Of a stretch of 64,000 nt of DNA, positions 54,060 to 64,000 are shown one piece after another. The stretch spans positions 434,198,617 to 434,262,616 of the forward strand of contig CM046875.1 in assembly GCA_025667525.1 (NCBI GenBank), in the 5' to 3' direction. Within the stretch, counting starts at the first letter, position 1, and each line of letters starts with the position of its first letter. Below the pieces are notes generated by a model. That model saw only the letters and a program-made list of their open reading frames with translations. It was not told where the DNA came from and did not search any database. A program made the position numbers and the translations under genes. This DNA is from Glebionis coronaria (Eukaryota; Streptophyta; Magnoliopsida; Asterales; Asteraceae).

Positions 54060-56198
54060 AATCCCCTACACCTGACCATTGCAATGTCCTCATGCAATGC
54101 ATTAGTTACAAAGCACGTTTTATATTTTCCATCATAATCAATCCATATTGGCCTTTATTAAAGAGATAGAGAATTATAAACATTCAAAGGGAGAAAGCAC
54201 GTAAAGAAATCAAAAACATACCTTAGGGTTTTGAAAATGTCATGAATGATCATCATCCTCAAGTTTTCACATTCTCCAAACCAAGCTTAAAAACGAGATC
54301 ATTGTTATTATAAGTTAGCAAACTGACACGAACTCATGTGGGCCAATTATTTACTTAGACTCCCTTATTCTTAGGTGTATCTCTTATATTTTATTGTTGT
54401 CTTGAATGATCACGAGCATGCATTGTTGACTTATTTCGATAGTTATTAAGGCTGAAAATAAAGTGGGACGATTTAATCAATAGTTACCTAAAGGACAAAA
54501 TCTTTTAAAACTGCTTCTCGGGACCTCAAAAAGTTCATATCTTGGCATAACTCGCTTCGCGATTTGAGACCTTTCTCGGACCGATATTTGGCAGCGACTT
54601 CATACTTCAAATCTTGAGAGACGTTCATGAAATAATGGTCTTCTCTTCATAATAGGAATTTATTCACTTGAAGTTTTGAGAGATTCTTCATATTTGGACC
54701 ACGACTTCTTCATTTTTCTCCAATCTTTATTTGGGATTTTGATATACAACGATCCGCCTCCTTTTTGGACTTGGATCTATTTATCCTCATACCTTCCTAG
54801 GGTCTTTTTGGATAGACTTCTCCATGAACTTTAGGGGAGTATTTGCTTTTTGGTCGTGTGTCTCGATCCTTCATATTGATTTTTGATAAATGATTCTTCA
54901 CATCACTTGGGATCTTTAGCAACAAAATGTAGCCCTCATGCCTTGTTAGGGCCTTCTCGGACTCGCCAATCTTCGCATCCCGCTTCAATAAGTTATGCCT
55001 TGGCTATGAACTCTAATCCATACCGAGCAACTTTTAAACGATCTTGGGCTAGAAGCTAAGTAACTTTTCAAATCGTACAACCTTATTTATTGCAGATAAA
55101 TTTATTAGCAAGCGATGGGAGAATAGGCTTATAATTAACTCACATAAATTCACGAAAGAATACCAAACTTATAATGACTCTATCATCTCTCGTTCTCCAC
55201 AGTTAAAAATCTCAAGGAATGAGACTCGTGGATGCCTAGCCTATTAAATCAAAGTTTTGGGTTTTCGAGTCATCTATAGGATCTTGCAAACTCTTAGACT
55301 TTTTCAAGTTTAGAATCCGCATTTTAAAGTTCCCTTGATAAACGACTCTCTAGGATCAATTATTGGAACTTGTGAAAAGTTCTTGTTTTTAACCCGTGAG
55401 AGTTAAGACTTTCGCGTTTTATAGCTCCCTATATAAAAGCCTAGCAAAACTTGACTTAAACATGTTAAGGATACTAGCTAGAGTAAACTTAGATAAGTAA
55501 ACTCGGGTTGAGTCAAAAGATTCACAATGTTTGAAAATTAAAACCACTTTATTAAAATTTATTCTAGCAAAGAAAGAAAATAACTATACAAAGGGAAAAA
55601 CTAATAGGCAAAAATAGATCAAAAATTTTGAAAAATATCGAAAAATTGATTTTCCGGTTAAAATGAGGACAAATACAAGGGAAAGACCACTTAACTTCGA
55701 TAGAAGTCCCCCCTACACTTAATATAAACATTGGCCTCAATGTTTAAGCATGTGGGAGTAAACTCCCCTACACTTAGGACATTGTGTACGTTGTTTAAAT
55801 CTTGCTAAGGAAAAGACAACTAACGAGATTCCTATTTTAATATTGAGAAAATATAAAATAGTGAATCGAAAAGAGTTTAGGAGAGAACCGGGAAAATGGG
55901 AACACGGAATCACGGGTCGTCAAAAATCATCAAGAGTGGATCATTGAGCGCTCGAATCCCTGAATATGAGAAGAGAGGAAATAGCAAACACCAACGGGTC
56001 TCCCCTACACTTAGGATAAAGAAAGCTAAAAGATAGATACTTGGGTTGCCTCCCAAGAAGCGCTTGATTTTTGATCACCGAGTCGTGAGCCTGACTCGAC
56101 CTTGATTAGCATAGGAAGAATCATGAAACATATCCACCAGGATCAAATACATAGTTTTCGTCCATCAAATAGCACAAGCTTAAGGCGAACAAGGCAAG
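54060..56198 (-). other. G3 unit 2, 3' non-coding region
   Basis: Polypurine tract and two stem-loop modules (54064-54110; 55709-55750), no gene. It provides the uninterrupted reference for the K2 insertion site at 54630. Confidence 0.85.
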
Positions 56199-59100
56199 CT
56201 AAAGAAGAGTAGGCAAGGTTCCCTTAAGCAAAGATGGAGCACGGTGGGAGCAAGGGTGAAGCGGTGCAAGCATATCTTCATAAGTTCCAAAGATATTTCC
56301 TTTTATTTCATCAGACGGATACTGGGATGGCTGAAGAATATCGATACCGGGGTCGAACACCTTTTCCTTTAGGGGAAAATAGCACTCAGGCTCAGCAGAA
56401 TTTGAAGAACATCCACGAAGAAAATGCACAACCTCGTCCTCCGAAGGTGGACACAGAGGTGTCAAATCATATGTGTTGCGGATGTTGGTGTCATCCGGTT
56501 GCTTCTCCTTTGAAAGAATTTTCTTTAAATCCAAAGTAGGATCAAGACCATAATCATCAAAGTCTAAAGGAGGAGCATCACTCTCATGAGGGAAGTATGT
56601 ATTGATAAAAGTAGAGAAGTCTTCCTCAAATGAGTAGTGATCCAAAGTAGGATCAAGTGATGGTGGAGGATCTTCATCATGTGAAGAATCACTCGAAAGA
56701 GTATCGGCCTCATCAAAATTATCATAGGTGGGCATGTCGGGATACTCGGAAGTAAAATCATCATAATCATCTCCATCGACGCTAGAATCATCATCATAAG
56801 CATCATAGATCGGTGGAGAATCATATATGGGTGAAGGTTCCAAATTGGAGAGAGAATCATCCACATCATCGTGAAACAGTGGATTATCATTGCAAGACTC
56901 GAATAGAGGATTGTTGTAGACGACAAAATCATCAAACACATTAATCATATTCGTTGATTCTCTTCCATAGGATTTGCTTGTAAGCTTCCCCATTTCAAAC
57001 ACTTGTGCATCATCCCCGACTCTTAAGATGAGCTCACACTTATCCACATCAATTAAAGCTCTACCGGTTCTCAAAAATGGGCGCCCAAGTATTAACGGAA
57101 TACGAGGGTCCATTTCATAATCAACAACGACAAAGTCGACCAGAAAAGTGAATGTGCCAACTTTAATGAACACATCTTCGGCAATACCAACGGGGTAAGC
57201 GAGAGTGCGATTGGCTAGCTCAAGAGTCATTTTGGTGGGTGTAAGGTCGGGCAATGATAACTTTTTCCAAACACTTAAAGGCATCAAATTTATACTTGCC
57301 CCGAGATCGGCTAAGGCAGTAAAATTGTCGGTTTGGTTAAAGGTACAAGGTAGTACAAAACAACCGGGATCTCCAAATTTCTCCGGAAGTTCTTTAAGAA
57401 GGACAGCAGAACAATTTTCATTCAATCGAGTATTAACAAACTCGGCCATCTTCTCCTTCTTATTAAGCAATTCCTTAAACATCTTGACAAATTTATGCAT
57501 TTGTGCTAGAGCTTCAACAAGGGGAAAAGTGACGGTCATTTCCGAAACTTTCTTCAAATAGTTTGACACTTGAATGTCATCCTTGGTGTGCATTTTGGCC
57601 TTGCCTAAGCGAGATGGATAAGGAATATTGGGTTTGGGTGGTGAAGGTGTAGAAGGTAAATGTTGAGATGTTGAAGGTGGTGTTGGTGGAGGATTCTTGC
57701 TGGGTACTTCATCACGACGAGGCGGAGACGGTAATGATGTACTAATACTAGGTGTGGGAGTAGTAGGGATAAATGGTGGTGGAGGAGGTGTGGATGGTGT
57801 AACTGGGGGCGGGATAGATGGTCCTACTAAAGTAACTCCACTACGGGTAGTAATAGCACTCACATTCGCTCGCGGATTGGTGACGGTGTTTGAAGGTAGA
57901 GAACTCGAGGTAGAGGGTTGAGTTGTGGGCAAGAAACTAGCCAGCATATTCTTCAAATCATTCGTTTGATTGCTGAAGGAGGATTGTATATCATTTCGAA
58001 GCTCGGATCTAATGTCATTCCCTTGCTTGGTGATATCCCCTTTCAAATTGATAAATTGGCTCTGCAGATTCTTAATTTGCTCTCCTTGGGTTCTTATTAA
58101 AGCTTCAACATCTTGATTCATGGGTGGGGCTTGTTGAGCGGGTGGGTGATAAGGATTAGAAGCTCGAGGTGGGATTTGGTTGCTTCTAGTGTAGTTGTTG
58201 TTGGGGTTTTGGTTTTGAGGAGAAAAACCGGGTGAAAGGTAGTTGTTGGACCGATAACTTAGCAAATTTCTATCCCCTTGAGGTCGGGCTTGGTAATTTT
58301 CTGGTGAATAATTACCATAAGCCGCATACACGTTTTCCGGATTTCCTTGAGTAGAAGGACAATCAGTGTATGAGTGAGGACCGCTGCATGTCTCACAAGG
58401 ATTAGCCACCGCTTTAACTTGTTGTTGGTTTGTAGTGAGGAGCAAGATATTTTTGTTCATTTCGGCCATCATGCGGGTGAATTCGGTCATGTCGGGGTTT
58501 GCTAAAGTAGAAGAAACATTGACTCTCGGGTTGTTCCTTGAAGAAGCGGAGGAATCCCAGTTTTTGTGATGAGTAGTCATGTTTTCAATAAGCTATCTAC
58601 ACTCCTCGGGTCTCCTTTTCATAAATGTGCCACCGGCGGCTGCATTAATCGTATCATGATCACGAAAAGTCAAACCGTTGTAGAAAGTATCAATAAAGGT
58701 CACAGGGAGCATGTTGTGGTTTGGGCAACGATCGATAAAAACATTATATCTTTCCCAAGCATCAAAGAGAGATTCATCGGGTTCTTGCATGAAACCGTTG
58801 ATTTAATTGCGAAGGCTCGTGACCATGGATGGTGGAAAGTAGCACAACAAAAAGCGTTGAGTCATGTCATCCCAAGTATGAATGGAATTCTTCGGGAGAC
58901 GATCAAACCATTTCTCGGCGTGGTGTGATAAAGTATGTGGAAATAGTTGAAGGCGAAGAACATCCATTGTGGCACCGGGGAACTTCATGCTTTGAGTAAT
59001 AGTAATGAATTTGTCGAGGTGTTTGTTGGCATCATCATCAGGCAATCCTCGGAATGGATTAGTTTGCACTTGCTGGATCATGTGCTGCTTCAACGAAAAC

Positions 59101-59312
59101 TCCGGAGCCGTGATTTGCATCGGCGCAATCGGTCCTCCTCGTCCAAACATTATGGGTTGACAAAGTTCCTCCATTGTCCGAAGATCGGGAAGTGGAAGAA
59201 CATTGTTGTTGTTATTATTGAGGTGCGGTGGATTATTGTTGTTGTTCACACCTGCCATACCTAAATCTTCAGGAGTCTCGGTCTCTTGATAATTAGAAGA
59301 TCTAGTACGCAT
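56199..59312 (-). pseudogene. G3 unit 2 gag-protease, nearly intact
   Basis: Probable ATG 59312. Only two defects by eye, both premature stops in one frame: TAA near 58804 (unit 1 has CAA) and TAG near 58591 (other copies have GAG, in CRELIENM). The remaining 793-codon frame holds the end of the capsid region, knuckle CETCSGPHSYTDC, Pro-rich linker, protease ALADLGASINLMPLSVW and PLILGRPFLRTG, and the Asp/Glu-rich tail, ending KGTLPTLL. A splice-acceptor-like CTTTTGCCTTTGTAG precedes the ATG by 4 nt, as in unit 1. Confidence 0.9.
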
Positions 59313-59548
59313 ACACCTACAAAGGCAAAAGAGAAGATACCAAACACAAAGAGAATATATATACTCTATAAAGAAAATAAAATCTTTTTGGATATTTGAA
59401 ATTTTGTAATTTTTATGGATTTTTAACAATTTTTTAATTTTTATGGGTTTTTTAGAAATTTTTAAGCAAGAAAATAACGCTCACGAATGAACGGATCCCA
59501 AAAAGCAACGCGTCTCTCACAGAATACCGTTAATCTTTACGAAAAGAG

Positions 59549-59563
59549 CCGGCAGCGGCGCCA
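59549..59563 (-). promoter_or_regulatory. Primer binding site left of LTRc (G3 unit 2)
   Basis: Minus TGGCGCCGCTGCCGG, the best-preserved tRNA-Asp type site among the G2/G3 copies. Confidence 0.9.
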
Positions 59564-59565
59564 TT

Positions 59566-61276
59566 TGATACTAGGTTTTTACCTAGTAATAAAGTTCGTT
59601 ATAGTGGTCTAATCGAATTGATAACTGGTTAACTATGCGACTCAGCTGTCTTTTGGTGGAAACAAAGATTTGTCTTTGTAGTATATTTAAATTGCAAGAC
59701 TTTAAATAGATGACGGTTAATTAAATCTAAAACTAATTAAAACTTAAATTGTGCAATATTAAAACTTTGAAAAGTAAATTGATTAAATGACTTGAAATTA
59801 AAGCGTGATGAAAATTTAAATTTGACACAGTATTAAAAATGTAACTTAAAAATCAAACAAAGCAAAATATAATCCCAAACCCAAGACCATCGGAATGTCA
59901 GATCGGAAAGCTGTCACCATGCCCATCGGAATCCAGATCGCAATGTGTCTATCGGAATGTATAAAACTAGGTCTATCGGAATAAGGAAAAGTGCTATCTA
60001 TAGGAATGTAGATCGTAATGTGTCAGATCGCAATCCTCAGATCGGAAAGTCGCTAAGGAAAATCGGGCAGCACTTCGACTTAGAAAACCTCAAGAGCCGT
60101 CAGAATATGCGATCGCAATCCCAGATCGGAATGAGGGGGGTAAACTCTAGATCGCAATGACGTCGGAATCCAAAACCCTTGTCCCAATTCTGTCACAATC
60201 GAAATGTGGCTAAGTAGAGCTGCCGCAATATGTAGTATCCCTTACTTTCCGATGGAGAACAAATTCGCAATAAGCACACGGACCAAATAAGCTAGAACTA
60301 ATAAGCTGATTTATAAAACTTAGATGAAATGGAAATAGAACGAGATAATAAGCAACAAATTTAAAACCTTTTCAAACACGAAATAAGAAAACGAAATAAG
60401 CAAACTTTTTAGAAAAATGAAACTTTTTAGAGAACTTAGAAAAACAAATAAGCTAAGTATGAAACAAGCCAATAAGATTGTCAAACTTATAGCTTCTCTT
60501 ATACAAAAACTTAGACAAAAGTTAAAAGGTAAACTTTTTAGTAAAATAAGCAAAGAGATTAAGCAACTTCTTGCTTAATCCGACTTTTAAAACAAACCAA
60601 AAACAAGAGAAAGGTAGAAAGAGAATGATAAAAGAAACTTGATCAAAAGTGAATAAAGATTAAAGCAACAAAATGAAGAACACTTACTTGGAATTAAAGG
60701 TATTAAAGGTGCAAGACAATTAAATAAATGACATGTATTTAAATGTGCAAGAAATTAAAATGGAAGAGCTAATTGTCACACTTAGCCAACAAAAACAAAT
60801 GAAAGGAAAATGGATCCTATTTATAGGAGATTAGGGAGGTGCTTAGAGGAAGCTTCCTCCCCTCTTTCTTCTTTCTTTAATTGTCATTAAGTCCTTAATC
60901 TTCTTAATTTTTTACTTTAACGACTTTGTCTCGGGATTTCTAAACTCGTCTTGTAATTTCTTCAATAAATTAGACTTGAGTTCTTCGGCTTTTAGTAAAC
61001 TTCCGTCTTTTGACTTTTTCTTCGATAAATCATCAGAATTGGTCTTGGACTTCCGTTCTTTTTGCACTCTTGATTTCTTGACTTCGTCTTTTGTCTTTTT
61101 CTTCGATAAAAGCCCGTGAATGCCCGTGTTTTCTCCCCTTTTCACAATTTCGTCCTAAATCACAACAAAAACACAAACCACGCATAATTCCGACATTTAA
61201 GACATAAAATACACGTTTTGGCTCGGTTATTATTGTAGTTAAGTGGTAAAAAGGATGGGTGTTTACACACTTATCA
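59566..61276 (-). repeat. G3 LTRc (1711 bp), shared by units 2 and 3
   Basis: Flanked by primer site (left) and polypurine tract (right). One ATATGCGATCGCA unit present twice in LTRa and LTRb is single here (near 60110), accounting for the shorter length. TATA at 60826-60817. Confidence 0.93.
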
Positions 61277-63276
61277 AATCCCCTACACTTGACCATTGCA
61301 ATGTCCTCATGCAATGCATTAGTTACAAAGCACGTTTTACATTTTTCATCATAATCAATCCATATTGGCCTTTATTAAAGAGATAGAGAATTATAAACAT
61401 TCAAAGGGAGAAAGCACGTAAAGAAATCAAAAACATACCTTAGGGTTTTGAAAATGTCATGAATGATCATCATCCTCAAGTTTTTAACATTCTCCAAACC
61501 AAGCTTAAAAACGAGATCATTGTTATTATAAGTTAGCAAACTAACACGAACTCATGTGGGCCAATTATTCACTTAGACTCCCTTATTCCTAGGTGTATCT
61601 CTTATATTTTATTGTTGTCTTGAATGATCACGAGGATGCATTGTTGACTTATTTCGATAGTTATTAAGGCTGAAAATAAATTGGGACGATTTAATCAATA
61701 GTTAGCTAAAGGACAAAATCTTTTAAAACTGCTTATCAGGACCTCAAAAAGTTCATATCTTGGCATAACTCGCTTCACGATTTGAGACCTTTCTCAGACC
61801 GATATTTGGCAGTGACTTCATACTTCAAATCTTGAGAGACGTTCATGAAATAATGGTCTTCTCTTCATAATAGGAATTTATTCACTTAAAGTTTTGAGAG
61901 ATTCTTCATATTTGGACCACGAATTCTTCATTTTTCTCCAATCTTTATTTGGGATTTTGATATACAACGATCCGCCTCCTTTTTGGACTTGGATCTATTT
62001 ATCCTCATACCTTGCTAGGGTCTTTTCGGATAGACTTCTCCATGATCTTTATGGGAGTATTTGCTTTTCGTCCTGTGTCTTGATCCTTCATATTGATTTT
62101 TGATAAATGATTCTTCACATCACTTGGGATCTTTAGCAACAAAATGTAGCCCTCATGCCTTGTTAGGGCCTTTTCGGACTCGCCAATCTTCGCATCCCGC
62201 TTCAATAAGTTATGCCTTGGCTATGAACTCTAATCCATACCGAGAAACTTTTAAACGATCTTGGGCTAGAAGCTAAGTAACTTTTCAATTCGTACAACCT
62301 TATTTATTGCAGATAAATTTATTAGCAAGCGATGGGAGAATAGGCTTATAATTAACTCACATAAATTCCGAAAGAATACCAAACTTATAATTGACTCTAT
62401 CATCTCTCGTTCTCCACAGTTTAAAATCTCAAGGAATGAGACTCGTGGATGCTTAGCCTATTAAATCAAAGTTTTGGATTTTCGAGTCATCTATAGGATC
62501 TTGCAAACTCTTAGACTTTTTCAAGTTTAGAATCCGCATTTTAAAGTTCCCTTGATAAACGACTCTCTAGGATCAATTATAAGAACTTGCGAAAAGTTCT
62601 TGTTTTTAACCTGTGAGAGTTAAGACTTTCGCGTTTTATAGCTCCCTATATAAAAGCCTAGCAAAACTTGACTTAAACATGTTAAGGATACTAGCTAGAG
62701 TAAACTTAGATAAGTAAACTCGGGTTGAGTCAAAAGATTCACAACGTTTGAAAATTAAAACCACTTTATTAAAATTTATTCTAGCAAAGAAAGAAAATAA
62801 CTATACAAAGGGAAAAACTAATAGGCCAAAATAGATCAAAAATTTTGAAAAATGTCGAAAAATTGATTTTCCGGTTAAAATGAGGACAAATACAAGGAAA
62901 AGACCACTTAAATTCGATAGAAGTCCCCCCTACACTTAATATAAACATTGGCCTCAATGTTTAAGCATGTGGGAGTAAACTCCCCTACACTTAGGACATT
63001 GTGTACGTTGTTTAAATCTTGCTAAGGAAAAGACAACTAACGAGATTCCTATTTTAATATTGAGAAAATATAAAATAGTGAATCGAAAAGAGTTTAGGAG
63101 AGAACCGGGAAAGTGGGAACACAGAATCACGGGTCGTCAAAAATCATCAAGAGTGGATCATTGAGCGCTCGAATCCCTGAATATGAGAATAGAAAGCTAA
63201 AAGATAGATACTTGGGTTGCCTCCCAAGAAGCGCTTGATTTTTGATCACCGAGTCGTGAGCCTGACTCGACCTTGA
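61277..63276 (-). other. G3 unit 3, 3' non-coding region
   Basis: Same organisation as units 1 and 2. Near 63190 it lacks ~55 bp present in unit 2 (around 55975-56025), including one CCCCTACACTT copy. No gene. Confidence 0.85.
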
Positions 63277-64000
63277 TTAGCATAGGAAGAAGCATGAAAC
63301 ATATCCACCGGGATCAAATACATAGTTTTCGTCCATCAAATAGCACAAGCTTAAGGCGAACAAGGCAAGCCAAAGAAGAGTAGGCAAGGTTCCCTTAAGC
63401 AAAGATGGAGCACGGTGGGAGCAAGGGTGAAGCGGTGCAAGCATATCTTCATAAGTTCCAAAGATATTTCCTTTTATTTCATCAGACGGATACTGAGATG
63501 GCTGAAGAATATCGATACCGTGGTCGAACACCTTTTCCTTTAGGGGAAAATACCACTCATGCTCAGCATAATTTGAAGAACATCCACAACCTCGTCCTCA
63601 GAAGGTCGACACAGAGGTGTCAAACCATACGTGCTGCGGATGTTGGTGTCGTCCGGTTGCTTCTCCTTTGAAAGAATTTTCTTTAAATCCGAAGTAGGAT
63701 CAAGACCATAATCATTAAAGTCTAAAGGAGGAGCATCACTCTCATGAGGGAAGTATGTATTGAGAAAAGTAGAGAAGTCTTCCTCAAATGAGAAGTGATC
63801 CAAAGTAGGATCAAGTGATGGCGGAGGATCTTCATCATGTGAAGAATCACTCGAAAGAGTATCGGCCTCATCAAAATCATCATAGGTGGGCATGTCAGGA
63901 TACTCGGAAGTAAAATCATCATAATCATCTCCATCGAAGCTAGAATCATCATCATAAGCATCATAGATCGGTGGAGAATCATATATGGGTGAAGGTTCCA
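63277..64000 (-). pseudogene. G3 unit 3 gag-protease, C-terminal part (runs off the window)
   Basis: Acidic tail (PTYDDFDEADTLSSDSSHDE) and C-terminus SLLKGTLPTLL continuing into WLALFALSLCYLMDENY. A frameshift lies near 63535-63600 (two overlapping frames 63540-63893 and 63277-63531, with ~15 bp missing against unit 2 near 63585). The protease and Gag parts would be right of 64000. Confidence 0.85.

Larger units (their letters stand above)
32972..64000 (-). mobile_element. G3: tandem array of non-autonomous gypsy elements sharing LTRs (extends off-window)
   Basis: Order along the plus strand: LTRa (32972-34692), internal 1 (interrupted by K2), LTRb (52337-54059), internal 2 (54060-59565), LTRc (59566-61276), internal 3 (61277 to edge). 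LTRb and LTRc each have a primer site on their left and a polypurine tract on their right, so each serves as 5' LTR of one unit and 3' LTR of the next. The pitch b-to-c is 7229 bp; a-to-b minus K2 and its TSD is ~7.21 kb. Units carry gag-protease only, like G2. Single LTRs between internals point to unequal LTR recombination, not separate insertions. Confidence 0.92.

Overview
The window is plant nuclear DNA made almost entirely of nested LTR retrotransposons. I see no host gene, rRNA, tRNA gene, CRISPR array or prokaryotic feature. The Gag and Pol proteins look like Ty1/copia and Athila-type Ty3/gypsy families that are very abundant in Asteraceae (Tanacetum/Chrysanthemum/Artemisia type). That assignment is recall of protein style, not a search.

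Layout. (1) 1 to ~11783, minus strand: a decayed Athila-like gypsy element (here G1) with gag, protease, RT/RNase H and integrase remnants, a tRNA-Asp type primer site and a very long 5' LTR (~4.2 kb). Its 3' LTR is off the left edge. (2) ~11784-12947, plus: the 3' stump of an older copia element (K0): an ORF fragment, a polypurine tract and a partial LTR. (3) 12948 to at least 30891, plus: a copia element (K1) broken by many stops and a few frameshifts. Its gag is split by (4) G2, 15465-24358, minus: a complete 8.9-kb non-autonomous gypsy element with two 1722-bp LTRs, TSD ATGCT and a gag-protease gene but no RT or integrase. Removing G2 and one TSD restores the K1 reading frame exactly. (5) 32972 to the right edge, minus: a tandem array (G3) of relatives of G2. 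At least three internal regions share LTRs (LTR-int-LTR-int-LTR-int...) with a ~7.2-kb period. (6) K2, 35262-47411, plus, sits inside the first G3 unit with TSD GTTCA. It is a 12.15-kb Sirevirus-like copia element with intact gag (955 aa), pol (~1206 aa) and a third 1022-aa ORF.

How the parts relate. G2 and G3 keep the LTRs, primer site, polypurine tract, Gag and protease but lack polymerase and integrase, so they would depend on an autonomous partner. G1 shares their primer class and 3' non-coding architecture, so a G1-like Athila element is a plausible partner. Inferred order: K0 oldest, then G1 and K1 into K0; G2 and the G3 founder into K1; G3 amplification; K2 into G3. The relative order of several of these steps is not fixed by the sequence.

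Most unusual signals: (a) K2 is bounded by two unrelated LTRs, the left one inverted, and carries a perfect 166-bp inverted repeat at its 5' end. (b) A GCGCTGAC-type octamer recurs about forty times through K2, always on the sense strand, in coding and non-coding parts alike. (c) An ATTCCGAT octamer is amplified on the sense strand of the transcribed 5' leader in two unrelated superfamilies (K1 copia; G2/G3 gypsy). (d) The G3 LTR-sharing array.
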